Program-made: the position numbers and the translations under genes
Shown: positions 27,997 to 38,697 of the stretch, piece by piece
Numbering within the stretch: the stretch's first letter is position 1
Layout of the letters: each line of letters opens with the position of its first letter
The notes under the pieces: generated by a model
Database searches by the model: none
Seen by the model: only the letters and a program-made list of their open reading frames with translations
Told to the model about the DNA's origin: nothing
Source of the DNA: Chitinophagaceae bacterium
GTDB taxonomy: Bacteria > Bacteroidota > Bacteroidia > Chitinophagales > Chitinophagaceae
Reading direction: 5' to 3'
Assembly (NCBI GenBank): GCA_016713085.1
Contig: JADJPV010000006.1
Span: 124,001-188,000, forward strand
Length of the DNA stretch: 64,000 nucleotides

Positions 27997-29853
27997 TTAA
28001 TAAGACAGATATTCCTGATAAACTGTTTGCAAATAAGCCTGTCCGCAACGGATAAGTGAGCTATCCGGTCCGTTTGAATATCGTCTGTAATTCACTTTTT
28101 TACTGTTACTGTCGAAACCAATCTGCTGTTTCTTCCCCATCCATACAAACCCGTTATTATAACTGTTAAATGCAAACTCTTTTGAAAAGGGGTTCATTAA
28201 ATTCTTACTCCAGTAAAATTCATTGTGCTGAATCCCCAGCTGTGCAAGTAATGTTGCAGGCAAATCAGTTTGTGAACCCACTTTGTTTAATACTTTACCT
28301 CTGAAAGATGACTGCAATGCATTCCCGAAAAAAAGCATTGGTATATGAGATCGCTGCGGCATATAAATTTCATTTTCATTTTTTGGCAGGCGGTGACCAT
28401 GATCTGCCACTACTATGAACAAGGTGCTGTCGTACCATTTTTCTTTTGAAGCCGCTGTAAAAAACTCTTTCAGACTCTGATCAGTATAAAAAGCTGCACT
28501 TCTGAATTTATTAGCAAGGTCATTACCTGGAAATTTACTTTCACTTGGCAACTCGAAAGGCTCGTGGTTACTTAGTGTCATGATTGTTGAGAAGAAAGGC
28601 TGAGGCTCGTTTCTTAAATCTTTTATCATCCGTTGCAGAACCACTCCATCATGAGCACCCCATTTTGAATTGATATCCTTTTTTTCAAAATCCCGTATAT
28701 CTGTCAGGCGCTGATAATCCTTTTTTAGGATAAATGCCCGGAAGTTGAAAAAATCCGATTCCCCACCATAATAAAAAGATGTTGCATACCCGTTTTTGTA
28801 AAGTGCAGAAGAAACAGAAGGAAGCTTCTCTGCTTTTGACGGAATACTTAAAATACTCTGCAGTGGTTGCGAAGGAAATCCCGTATGCAAACTCACAAAA
28901 CCTATATCGGTTCTGAACCCGGTTGCGTAAAAATTTGAAAAGAATAATCCCTTATCAATAAGGCTGTCTAAAAAAGGGGTCACTTCTTTTTCACCTCCAA
29001 GTTTTGAAATAATATCAGCAGTAAAACTTTCCAGAATGATAAGAACAATATTTGGGCGCTTAACTGTAAGAATTTGCTGTGTGGAATCAGGAACATTCAA
29101 TAAACTGTCGCAAACCTGTTTTGCTTCCTGTTTACTCATGTACTTATAGGGATTATCAACTGTGTTTCTGCTATCCAGATAATCCCTGAACAGGTTCCAT
29201 TCTGTATTTACAGCAGCATGATTCAATGCCTGGTTGTTGGAATAATAGGCTGACGAAATGGTTAACGGTGAGGTAGAAATTCCTCCCCTGATCATGATTA
29301 CTTCGGCGGTTAAAACAAAAAGAACAAATACAATTCTTGCAAATAAACCCGGGTAATTTGTTATGTAAAATTTTGGCTTATATTTTCTATACAGAAAAAT
29401 TCCTGAAGCTATTAACAGCAATCCTGAAAGTAATGACAGCAAAACCGGTGATGAACCCGAACTGATCATCACTTCGTAAGGTGATTTAAAAAAAACATGA
29501 ATAGCCCTGTAGTTCAACTTGGTTCCCCATTCACGGTAAATATTAAAATCAACAACTGCAAGTACACTAACAAGACAAATTAGAGTGATTGTGTAAACCT
29601 GAAGGAGTTTGTTTGAACTAGGATTTTTTTTGAACAAAAACAATACAGTCCATAGAAGCAGTGGTATTATTCCGAAATAGGCAGCAGCTGATAAATCCAT
29701 TGGAAATCCGTGAAAGAAAGAAAGAAGCATTGCTGAAAAATCATGCTCTTTCCACTTGGAAATGATGGACAGCAGAAACACAACTCTGCAGGCTGCAAAA
29801 AAGAGAAGCCAGAACAGGATAAAAAAAACAAAATTCTTTAAAGACTCTTTCAT
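27997..29853 (-). CDS. LtaS-type membrane sulfatase / phosphoglycerol transferase
   Basis: The 618-residue protein has five N-terminal membrane helices and a large extracytoplasmic sulfatase-fold domain. It shows PNIVLIILESF with the metal-binding Glu, the Thr nucleophile in FRTDIGFVS and the metal site VVADHGHR. This layout matches LtaS and related phosphoethanolamine or phosphoglycerol transferases, which move a head group from a phospholipid to an acceptor. Gram-negative Bacteroidota lack lipoteichoic acid, so the acceptor is probably lipid A or a surface glycan; that is inference. The gene is monocistronic as far as I can see. Confidence 0.9.
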   Translation of the reverse strand: MKESLKNFVFFILFWLLFFAACRVVFLLSIISKWKEHDFSAMLLSFFHGFPMDLSAAAYFGIIPLLLWTVLFLFKKNPSSNKLLQVYTITLICLVSVLAVVDFNIYREWGTKLNYRAIHVFFKSPYEVMISSGSSPVLLSLLSGLLLIASGIFLYRKYKPKFYITNYPGLFARIVFVLFVLTAEVIMIRGGISTSPLTISSAYYSNNQALNHAAVNTEWNLFRDYLDSRNTVDNPYKYMSKQEAKQVCDSLLNVPDSTQQILTVKRPNIVLIILESFTADIISKLGGEKEVTPFLDSLIDKGLFFSNFYATGFRTDIGFVSLHTGFPSQPLQSILSIPSKAEKLPSVSSALYKNGYATSFYYGGESDFFNFRAFILKKDYQRLTDIRDFEKKDINSKWGAHDGVVLQRMIKDLRNEPQPFFSTIMTLSNHEPFELPSESKFPGNDLANKFRSAAFYTDQSLKEFFTAASKEKWYDSTLFIVVADHGHRLPKNENEIYMPQRSHIPMLFFGNALQSSFRGKVLNKVGSQTDLPATLLAQLGIQHNEFYWSKNLMNPFSKEFAFNSYNNGFVWMGKKQQIGFDSNSKKVNYRRYSNGPDSSLIRCGQAYLQTVYQEYLSY

Positions 29854-30017
29854 TTGTTCATTTTTATTGGATTTTTTGGTTACAAAGTATATTCACAAAA
29901 ATTATCACCGGTGTTTGTAAAGATTAGCCCGATAATTTTTATGGATATTTCATAACTTTTCAAAAAAAACGGGTAGCGGAAAAAATCAAAATTAACAGTT
30001 TTAAAAATGAATACTGC

Positions 30018-31052
30018 ATGAAGCGTAAGCACTTTTTACAATCCATTCTGCCTGCAGCAACATTGCTTCATACAAATGCAATTGATTTTGCATCAAAAGC
30101 TGAAGAAGAACCGGCCGGACCTCTTCTGGTTCCTCATTATCTGAAAGATGGAGACACTATTGGTATTACTTCACCTGCAGGATATATTACTGAAAAAGAT
30201 ATTCAGCCGGCAGTATTACAATTGCAAAGCTGGGGCTTAAAGGTAAAGGTTGGCCAAACAATCGGTAAACGTGAATTTACTTTTGGCGGAACAGACGCAG
30301 AACGTACTGCTGATTTTCAGCAAATGATTAACGATCCGGCAATCAAAGCGATTATGTGTGCAAGAGGCGGTTATGGTCTTGTAAGAATAATTGACCATCT
30401 CAATTTTTCCAAACTCAAATTACACCCAAAGTGGATTGTTGGCTTCAGCGACATTACTGTACTTCACAGTCATCTTAACAGGAATGTTGGCATTGCTTCT
30501 ATTCATTCTAAAATGTGCAATAGTTTTCCTGAAGACTGGAGCAAAGCAGAACCCATCCAGATAGAAACAATTCTTTCCATCCGAGATGCACTGAAAGGAG
30601 TAAAAATGAAATACGAAACTACACCCAATGATAAAAACAGAAAAGGTTCAACAGAAGGAATCCTGATTGGCGGCAATTTAAAAACGCTGGAATCACTGGC
30701 GGGTAGCAAAAGTGATATCAAAACTGCCGGCAAAATTCTGTTTGTCGAAGATACAGGTGAATATTTATACAGCATAGATCGTATGTTCTGGAATTTAAAA
30801 CGAAGCGGAAAACTCGACCACCTTGCCGGGTTGATTATCGGTGGATTTAAAATTAAACAAAGTGAAGACCCCAATGAAGAGTTTGGCAAAACGTTACACG
30901 ATATTGTATGGGAAAAAGTAAAAGGCTATCACTATCCGGTTTGTTTTGATTTCCCGGTTGGTCATCAGAAAAATAATTTTGCTTTGAAATGCGGCGTTAA
31001 ACATCAGCTCAGGATCACTGAGACTTCAGTGATCCTTACTGAAAACAAATAG
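30018..31052 (+). CDS. LD-carboxypeptidase (peptidase S66), exported type
   Basis: S66 enzymes remove the terminal D-Ala from murein tetrapeptides during peptidoglycan recycling. The 344-residue protein has the family motifs ARGGYG, the nucleophile Ser in GFSDITVLH, Glu in FVEDTGEYLY and His in FPVGHQKNN. Unlike the paralogue at 34868-35776, it has an extra N-terminal segment (MKRKHFLQSILPAATLL) that looks like an export signal, so it probably acts outside the cytoplasm. The two paralogues flank a large T9SS protein on the other strand. Confidence 0.93.
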   Translation: MKRKHFLQSILPAATLLHTNAIDFASKAEEEPAGPLLVPHYLKDGDTIGITSPAGYITEKDIQPAVLQLQSWGLKVKVGQTIGKREFTFGGTDAERTADFQQMINDPAIKAIMCARGGYGLVRIIDHLNFSKLKLHPKWIVGFSDITVLHSHLNRNVGIASIHSKMCNSFPEDWSKAEPIQIETILSIRDALKGVKMKYETTPNDKNRKGSTEGILIGGNLKTLESLAGSKSDIKTAGKILFVEDTGEYLYSIDRMFWNLKRSGKLDHLAGLIIGGFKIKQSEDPNEEFGKTLHDIVWEKVKGYHYPVCFDFPVGHQKNNFALKCGVKHQLRITETSVILTENK

Positions 31053-31081
31053 CCCGGCTATTTAAGATAACCGGGGCTATT
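31048..31081. terminator. Hairpin between convergent genes
   Basis: AATAGCC-CGG (31048-31057) pairs with CCGGGGCTATT (31071-31081) with one bulge. It overlaps the stop of the LD-carboxypeptidase gene. No long T tract follows on either strand, so termination is only likely. Confidence 0.45.
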
Positions 31082-31122
31082 GCATCAATTGCTGAGTTTT
31101 TCAGGATTAATCTTTTCTTGAT

Positions 31123-34100
31123 TTATTCAATCACAAACTTTCTGACTGCTTTGTATTCAAATGTTTCCATTTTCAAATAATACATACCGGCTGAAAGTCC
31201 TTTCCGGTCAAATCGCATAGTATAAGTACCCTTCTGTCTTGTTTCATTCATCAATGTTTGAATCAGTCTTCCTTTAATATCATAGATCCCGATTAAAACA
31301 TTTTGCCTGGTTGGAATTGTAAATTCAATAACAGTGGATTGATTAAATGGATTGGGATAATTCTGCTTCAGGTCAAAATCAAGCTGCCCGTTTAATGTTA
31401 TTGATTTAATTGCCGAAATTGATTTTTTATCATTGAAATCAATCTGTATCAACCGATAGAAGTAACGGCCAGCTTGCAACCCTTTATCTCTGTACTGGTA
31501 GTGATTAACTGCTGAAGATTGTCCAGCACCTTTCACAAACCCAATTGTTTCCCAGTTGGCGGCATCTTTACTTCTTTGCACATCAAATCCCTTATTGTTG
31601 ACTTCTGTTGAAGTTGACCAATCAAGTAAAGCATCACTTTGTCTGGCCGCAACATTAAAGGCAATTAATTCAACAGGGAGCGGCCCGCAACTGCCAACGT
31701 TTAATGTAACCGGTGTTTCTTTAGTGATCGAGCAACCGCCATTATCAGTAACAGTGGTTAATGAAAGAGTAGTAGATAAAGTAGCTGTGATTCCTGTACT
31801 GAACGCAACCCCACTTTGTACGTTGTTATACACATTACCATTAACCGTTAACTGGAAAGGACCCGTACCTGAATTGGCCGATGTATAAATCAGCCTGATA
31901 TTTGAACCTGAACAAACACCGGGTGTCTCAGTAGCAATTGTTCCCTTTGGCAAAGGCTTTAACGACAATGTTGCTGTACTTAAATTGGCTCCTGTATTTG
32001 TACAACCATTGAGATCAGTAATACCGGTTAAGATATAATCGATATTTTGGTTTGTATTAATATCCGGAATAAAGAGCACATCCACCCAATAGTTACGTGA
32101 CTGGAATGTTTGATCAGGAAAACCACTTCCATATCCGCCTAATCCATTAGGGCCATCTGTTCCATCCTGCAATGCAGTTAATGGCCCTTTAGTGAAAGCA
32201 TTTGTAAAATAGAAATCAGAATAGGCATAATATCCGCTCGGTGTATAATAGGTTACAACATAAGTAGTATTTGGCTGTATAAAGACTGGCTGGCTGAACC
32301 GTGCCTGTTTCCAGCCAACGCTTGCATCATTGGCATTTGTAAACGTAACACTTGCAAGCAAAACGCCGGCACTGCTGTATAGCTTGCCTACCTGAGATCC
32401 TGTATTTAATCCTCCTTTATAAAACTGTACACCGGTTACATAACCTGCAACAGAAGAACGGAATTTCATTCCTAATTCTACAGGTTGCCCGTCAGTTTCA
32501 TTTGGCACTGCAAATACCGGGGCCGTATTCCAAAGGCTTACTTCGTTTGTGGTAGAAGTTGTAAAAGCTGAACCTACTGTTACATTATCATATGTAGTAC
32601 CGTTTACAACAATACTGAATGGCGAAGTTCCTGTTGCAGCCGATAATTGCAGTGAAACGGGGCTGTTTAAACAACTTGCTGTTGGTACTGTTACTAACGT
32701 TGCAGTTGGCGCAGCACAAACGAAAGAAGCATAAGTTGCTACATAATTGCCGGTAATACCATTAAAGAAAGCATATTGATACCCTTTGATTGTTTGAATT
32801 GAAAACGAAACAGGGTTTCCATTCAACGTTATACTTTGTAAACTCAAATTATTAGTGCTGCCGGTAAATTTAGGCAACATAGCCCTAAGGTTTTTTGATC
32901 CGCTGGCAGCCGTGATTGTAAAGCTTAGCTGATTACTGCTCCAGTTAAAAGCACCAAAGGATGAATTGTTTCTTCCATCCAGCCATGTAAGCATCTGTTT
33001 GGCTGAAATAACCGGAATATTTCTTGTTTGTGCTGCTTTAATAATATCATCTGATTCGGTTGAGAAAGCATAATCTGTATGCATCTGAGTACCAAACACA
33101 CCGTAATATCCATTAACCCCAATTGCATTATCCAGTAATGTATTGATATGAGTGGAAACAGTTATACCAGATTCGTCTGTTATTTGAGTTGGAAGTTGAT
33201 AATTGTCAAAAATTGCACCGTTTGTGTTGGCTAAGCGCATCGGCAAACCTGACCCTGTAAATAAACCCGGTCTGTTTTGCACCCATGTGTCGGGCCAATA
33301 ATAATAATCCCCGTTTAAGCGAACCCCCTTTGAAACTTCAACAGTTGGTTTGCTTGCCCAATCACTCCAAACAGCACAATGTGTACGGTTGGTAGAAGGG
33401 GCATTCAACCCCGGATATGCAGCCGCAAATTGCGATAGTTGTGCAGTATAATCAGCAAGTAATGATGCAGCTGAATAGTCATTACAATTTGTATTTAAAT
33501 GCATGGATATTTCAAATCCATCAGACTGGAAAGCCACAGCTTCGGTATTGGTTAAAAATCCCGGATAAATATTAGAAGTTGAACGAATAGCGATCCAATC
33601 ATCTACAGCCTCCTGTGTATTAGATACACTCAACTTTTTATAGTGGTTAAATCTTTCGGCTGTTCCGCCTATTGCATGATCATCTCCCGACATTACAACT
33701 GCAGCTTTCAGATCCCTTGGTAAATACCAAAAACGGGGCAAAGGCTTTTTATGCTGATTACTTTGAATAATGATATTTGCCAGTAAACGCTGCTGCTCAT
33801 CTGCCTGTGGAATCTGAATTTTATTAAAATTCAACCACTCTGGCTGAACATCACCAACTTTAGCACCATAGTACATATCAATTGCCCGGATTACTCCGTT
33901 TCCATCCCTGTCATCGCCTGCCCAGGCCGGGTTGCCCTGTCGGGTATAAACAATAGACCGGCATAAATCATAGGTAAACGCAATTGTTTTTCCCCCATTT
34001 GCACCAACATTTCTGGTTGTAACTGCGGGTCTTGTTGTAGCAGTGGTAGCATTTGAATACAAGGTAGCTATTGATGAAGTTCCTGCATTTAAAGTATATA

Positions 34101-34617
34101 AATCAGCAGTGCCGTGAAACTGTATTGTTTGGTTAACAAGTCCCTTACCAGGGCCATTTGCAGTAGCAATCAGCAGGTACTGGTTTGACAGGGTTGGAGA
34201 GCCTCCAACAACGGTAATTCCCATTAGTGTTCTGATATTTGCACTGGGCCTGAATGCTATAAGAACACCTCCTGCGTTAACCCAGGTAGTGAACATTGTA
34301 GCCTGTGCAGCAGATACTGTCATTTCACCCAAAACAACAACATCATAATTATTCAAAACTGCTGCCGTAACAGCTGTAATATCCTGAACTGCAAATTCAT
34401 TCAATCCCTCTGCCCGTAAAATTTCAGCTGTATAGCGACTGAAAGGGTTCGACGCTGTATGAATCACAAGGACTGGGCCACCCGGGCCTGTGTTGGGGTC
34501 AGCTTGTGCAAATAGCATCGATAGGGATATCATAAATGCTATAACCGTTGAGAATGAGCATTTAAGTGTCAGCAGAGCATAGGTATGCTTTCTGAAATGG
34601 TTGGGAATGTGATTCAT
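31123..34617 (-). CDS. Large T9SS-sorted surface protein with deacetylase-like and DUF4082 domains
   Basis: The 1164-residue protein has a long signal region ending MLFAQA. Residues 45-160 resemble a ThuA/glutamine-amidotransferase-like fold (VLVIHTASNPFSRYTAEIL). Residues 300-560 contain VVMSGDDHA and FEISMHLNTN, which suggests a NodB-like polysaccharide deacetylase scaffold. A DUF4082 domain follows (ELGMKFRSSVAGYVTGVQFY), then Ig-like repeats and a type A sorting domain (NYPNPFNQSTVIEF, then GMYYLKME). It is probably exported and attached to the cell surface. It may act on a glycan, but the catalytic residues are not certain. Its position between two LD-carboxypeptidases is noted as possible context. 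Confidence 0.85.
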   Translation of the reverse strand: MNHIPNHFRKHTYALLTLKCSFSTVIAFMISLSMLFAQADPNTGPGGPVLVIHTASNPFSRYTAEILRAEGLNEFAVQDITAVTAAVLNNYDVVVLGEMTVSAAQATMFTTWVNAGGVLIAFRPSANIRTLMGITVVGGSPTLSNQYLLIATANGPGKGLVNQTIQFHGTADLYTLNAGTSSIATLYSNATTATTRPAVTTRNVGANGGKTIAFTYDLCRSIVYTRQGNPAWAGDDRDGNGVIRAIDMYYGAKVGDVQPEWLNFNKIQIPQADEQQRLLANIIIQSNQHKKPLPRFWYLPRDLKAAVVMSGDDHAIGGTAERFNHYKKLSVSNTQEAVDDWIAIRSTSNIYPGFLTNTEAVAFQSDGFEISMHLNTNCNDYSAASLLADYTAQLSQFAAAYPGLNAPSTNRTHCAVWSDWASKPTVEVSKGVRLNGDYYYWPDTWVQNRPGLFTGSGLPMRLANTNGAIFDNYQLPTQITDESGITVSTHINTLLDNAIGVNGYYGVFGTQMHTDYAFSTESDDIIKAAQTRNIPVISAKQMLTWLDGRNNSSFGAFNWSSNQLSFTITAASGSKNLRAMLPKFTGSTNNLSLQSITLNGNPVSFSIQTIKGYQYAFFNGITGNYVATYASFVCAAPTATLVTVPTASCLNSPVSLQLSAATGTSPFSIVVNGTTYDNVTVGSAFTTSTTNEVSLWNTAPVFAVPNETDGQPVELGMKFRSSVAGYVTGVQFYKGGLNTGSQVGKLYSSAGVLLASVTFTNANDASVGWKQARFSQPVFIQPNTTYVVTYYTPSGYYAYSDFYFTNAFTKGPLTALQDGTDGPNGLGGYGSGFPDQTFQSRNYWVDVLFIPDINTNQNIDYILTGITDLNGCTNTGANLSTATLSLKPLPKGTIATETPGVCSGSNIRLIYTSANSGTGPFQLTVNGNVYNNVQSGVAFSTGITATLSTTLSLTTVTDNGGCSITKETPVTLNVGSCGPLPVELIAFNVAARQSDALLDWSTSTEVNNKGFDVQRSKDAANWETIGFVKGAGQSSAVNHYQYRDKGLQAGRYFYRLIQIDFNDKKSISAIKSITLNGQLDFDLKQNYPNPFNQSTVIEFTIPTRQNVLIGIYDIKGRLIQTLMNETRQKGTYTMRFDRKGLSAGMYYLKMETFEYKAVRKFVIE

Positions 34618-34867
34618 AAACCAGTAAAATATTTAATGTTTGATTCAGCTTTAAAAAGGAGAATGGATTGAAAAATGAATAAGCTGGAAAACGGGTTAAG
34701 CGGATTGGAAGTTAAGGGACGGTTGATCGGGGATATGAATCAAAAAACAGGTGTTACCTGCGTCAAATATATAATAATTCATTAACAAATTATAAAAACA
34801 TTTTTGCTGATGGATTGCCCATGGAAATCCGGAAAGACATCCACAAAAATTCAATTATTTTTACTTT

Positions 34868-35776
34868 ATGACCAAAGTTCCTCCTTACCTCAAAAAAGGC
34901 GATACAATTGCCCTAACCTGCCCTGCCGGGTATATGCTGCAGGAAAAAGCCCAAACCTGTATAGAAACTTTTCAGAAATGGGGCTACGAAGTGCTGGTGG
35001 GCAAAACCCTGGGCAGTAAATCAAAAACATGCTTCAGCGGAACGGATGAAGAACGGCTGATTGAATTCCAGGCAATGCTGGATGAACCCAGTATAAAAGC
35101 CATCCTTTGCGGACGTGGCGGCTACGGAGTTGGAAAAATCATTGATCAGCTGGACTTTACAGCTTTCAAAAAAAATCCCAAATGGATTATAGGCTTCAGT
35201 GACATTACTGTTCTGCATGCACATATAAACCGTAATTACAAAATTGCAACACTTCATGCGCCTATGGCTGCAGCATTTAATGATGGTGGCTATAAAAACA
35301 AATATGTACAATCACTGAAAAATGCATTAGAAGGGAAAAAAGCAAACTATTCCTGCAAGCCGAACCGGTATAATCATGCCGGAAAAGTAACTGCTGAATT
35401 AGTTGGCGGCAACCTTGCATTGGTAACACATTTAATAGGGACCAAAAGTGATCTTCAAACAAAAGGAAAGATGTTGTTTCTGGAAGATGTTGGCGAACAG
35501 CATTACAATATTGACCGTATGATGCATCAAATGAAACGCAGCGGTAAGTTCAATGATCTTGCCGGGTTAATCATTGGCGGATTTACAGATATGCAGGATA
35601 CTGAACGGCCTTTCGGAAAAAAAGTGTACGATATTATTCACGATTTAGTGAAAGATTACAACTATCCCATCTGTTTTGGTTTCCCAGTAAGTCATGATAA
35701 AGAAAACTTTGCAATAAAAGAAGGTTGCCAGTACCAGCTAACTGTTACAGACAACCTTTGTGTATTAAAAGAGTAA
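34868..35776 (+). CDS. ldcA: LD-carboxypeptidase (peptidase S66), cytosolic type
   Basis: The 302-residue protein has the S66 motifs GRGGYGVGKIID, Ser in GFSDITVLH, Glu in FLEDVGEQHY and His in FPVSHDKEN. It has no signal peptide, so it should cleave murein tetrapeptides in the cytoplasm during cell-wall recycling. It shares most of its pattern with the exported paralogue at 30018-31052, and a local duplication followed by separation is likely. It ends 37 bases from the convergent pyrophosphatase gene. Confidence 0.94.
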   Translation: MTKVPPYLKKGDTIALTCPAGYMLQEKAQTCIETFQKWGYEVLVGKTLGSKSKTCFSGTDEERLIEFQAMLDEPSIKAILCGRGGYGVGKIIDQLDFTAFKKNPKWIIGFSDITVLHAHINRNYKIATLHAPMAAAFNDGGYKNKYVQSLKNALEGKKANYSCKPNRYNHAGKVTAELVGGNLALVTHLIGTKSDLQTKGKMLFLEDVGEQHYNIDRMMHQMKRSGKFNDLAGLIIGGFTDMQDTERPFGKKVYDIIHDLVKDYNYPICFGFPVSHDKENFAIKEGCQYQLTVTDNLCVLKE

Positions 35777-35813
35777 CAACACTGCCTAACTGCTTTTATC
35801 AAACAGTTGTTTC

Positions 35814-38314
35814 TTAAACATCAGCATATGCTTCTTCATCTGTTTTTTCAAGTACCTTAACAACAATTGTTGGCTTTTCTTCTTTTAAATCATAAACATT
35901 TTCCTGTGATATCCGCATTTTGTAAAAAGAACGCCAAACAAATACCAGTGCAATAGCAAGGAATGCCAATCCTGCAAACGGAGCCACATCTCTGAATGAT
36001 TCAGAAATTGCAATTTCCATTGCAAGCAATCCAAACAGTGTTGTGAATTTTATGATCGGGTTCAGTGCAACTGATGAGGTATCCTTAAATGGATCGCCAA
36101 CTGTATCGCCAATAACTGTTGCATCGTGCAATTCTGTTCCCTTCATTTTCAATTCAACCTCAACAACTTTCTTGGCATTATCCCATGCACCACCTGCATT
36201 AGCCATAAATACCGCCTGGAACAAACCAAATACGGCAATAGCAATGAGGTAACTTACAAATAAGGCTACTGCATTATTGCCGCCAATACCTGATGGTGAT
36301 GATAAACTTGCAAATGCAAGAGCAAAGAAAAAGATGGCAACGAAAATATTAAACATTCCTTTCTGTGCATATTGTGTACAGATCTTTACCACTTCATTGG
36401 ATGCTTCAATATTTGCTTTTTTCGGTGCATCAGGATCAAGATTGATATGATCCTTGATGTATTTAACAGCTTTGTATGCACCTGATGTAACAGCCTGTGT
36501 AGAAGCACCGGTAAACCAGTAAACAACTGCACCGCCTAAAATAAATCCAAGTATTGTATATGGATTAAGCAGGTTTAAAATAAGTTCGGGCTGTACACCC
36601 AGTGTTTTCTGAATCATCAGAATCAGTGAAAAAATCATTGTGGTAGCACCTACTACTGCCGTACCAATTAATACTGGTTTAGCAGTAGCTTTAAATGTAT
36701 TACCTGCACTGTCGTTTGCTTCAAGATAATATTTGCTTTTTTCCCAGTCGGGTTTAAATCCAAAGTCTTTTTTTATTTCAGCATTGATGCCGGGTATTTC
36801 TTCAATCAAAGAAAGTTCATAAATAGATTGTGCATTATCTGTAACAGGTCCGTAACTGTCAACAGCAATTGTAACGGGGCCCATTCCGAGTAAACCAAAT
36901 GCAACAAGACCAAAAGCAAACACAGAAGGATAGATCATAATTGAATCCAATCCGAATGTACTTGCGAAGTAGGCTGCAAACATCAGCACGAAAAAACCAG
37001 CCCATTCCAGAATGCACTGAAGTTACCTGCAACAAAACCAGATAAGATAACCAAGGAAGCTCCACCTTCTTTTCCTGAGTTTACAATTTCACTTACATGT
37101 GAAGATTTGGGTGAAGTAAATATTTTTGTGAATTCTGGAATCAATGCACCACCTAATGTACCGCAACTGATAATGGTTGATAAGATCCACCAGAGATTTG
37201 TATTTCCACCGAGATCATAAATCAGGAAATAACTTGCCACAAATGTAACAATGATTGATAACCCGGAAGTAATCCAGACTAAAGAAGTTAAAGGAGTTTC
37301 GAAATCAAAGTCAATTGAATGTCCAAATCTTGCCTGGCTGATAAAACCATTAACCCAGAAAGCAACTAATGATGTGGCAATCATCAAAATTCTCATCATA
37401 AAGATCCACACTAAAAGTTCTGTCTGTATTCCTTCACCGCCTGTAACAGCAAGAAGAATAAATGAAATCAGCGCAACACCTGTTACACCGTATGTTTCAA
37501 ATCCATCAGCTGTAGGTCCTACACTGTCACCTGCATTATCACCGGTACAATCAGCAATAACGCCTGGGTTTCTCGGATCATCTTCACCAATTTTAAACAC
37601 AACCTTCATTAAATCAGAACCGATGTCTGCAATCTTGGTAAAGATACCGCCGGCAATACGCAAAGCAGATGCACCTAAAGATTCACCAATAGCAAAACCA
37701 ATAAAACAAGCGCCTGCAAGCTCACCGGGCATAAACAATAAAATCACCAGCATTAATAATAATTCAACACAGATGAGAACCACGCCGATACTCATTCCTG
37801 CATTCAATGGAATCTTTAATAAGTTAAACGGCTTTCGCTGTAATGATGCAAACGCCATTCTTGAATTAGCCAGTGTGTTCATTCTTATACCGAATGCTGC
37901 AACAGCATATGAACCGATAATACCAACCACTGTCCATCCTAATATCAGTAACACACCACCAATACCAAATAATTTCTGTCCATCTTCACCTTTTGCAAGA
38001 AATCCAAAATATCCTGCAACAGCGGCTCCTATAAACAGGAACAGGATGGCCAGAAATTTTCCCTGCTGTTTTAAATAAGTAACACAGGTTTTAAAAATAA
38101 CATCTGAAATTTCGAGCATGGACCGGTGTGAAGGAAGTTTTTTCACACGAAAGAACTGATACAATCCAAATGCTAAGCCGAAAGCGATAATGAAAAATCC
38201 CCAATACAATCTGGTTTCATTTTTAATTGCATCGGGGATTCTTAAATCTGCTTCGCCTGCACGAAGCAGAAAGGGTGCAACAAGTGTTGCAGCTAAAATG
38301 CCTGTCTTTTTCAT
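35814..38314 (-). CDS. hppA: Membrane-bound ion-pumping pyrophosphatase, one frameshift
   Basis: The enzyme couples hydrolysis of pyrophosphate to export of H+ or Na+. The N-terminal frame (36983-38314) carries the substrate loop with EDDPRNPGVIADCTGDNAGD, and the C-terminal frame (35814-36989) carries AVDSYGPVTDNAQS and GDTVGDPFKDTSS. They join at an A6 run on the + strand (36991-36996). Adding one base gives NGLVFFVLMFAAYF and a protein of about 833 residues with some 15 membrane helices. GNTFKAT has Lys where potassium-dependent enzymes have Ala, which suggests the potassium-independent class. The ion is not certain. Confidence 0.92.
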
Positions 38315-38697
38315 TTTGTGTAAAGTTTATTTCGAGAGAGAGAGAGTATGGCAACAGATAGGAACACTGTATCTCGTTTATGCTGAAAAGGATTTATTTC
38401 AGCGATATCAAAATTAAGAACTAATGCAATTGAATGTTTAATTTTTTACGCAAACGTTCTCTTACACACAAAAAAAAATCAGGAAAAAATATTGAAAATT
38501 ATTGTCATCATTTTATGACATGCCCTGAAACCTTTGCCAGCAAAGGGTTCCAACCGCAGACAGGCTGATTCCTGATTTCGGTCATTTAAAACTGTGATTA
38601 ATGTCACTAAAAATTCTGTGCCTGATCATTTCGCAGCAATGTCAATGTTCCAACTTTTGTGTTATCAAATTATCAATAAACAATCAAAATAGTTTTT
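38315..38697. other. Intergenic region between divergent hppA and the YceI cluster
   Basis: No gene is seen. The region holds a short GA dinucleotide run (38334-38346) in the hppA leader and a perfect hairpin with 7-base arms (38531-38537 and 38540-38546) without a T tract. Promoters for both directions should lie here; no TAnnTTTG match is clear. Confidence 0.45.

Noticed and set aside
37251..38078. A 275-codon open frame on the + strand across hppA
   Set aside because: It is exactly antisense to a strongly conserved transporter gene, has a composition unlike any family and no separate start signal.
38334..38346. GA dinucleotide run as a phase-variable switch
   Set aside because: It is short, noncoding and lies in the leader of hppA, with no sign of a variable start.
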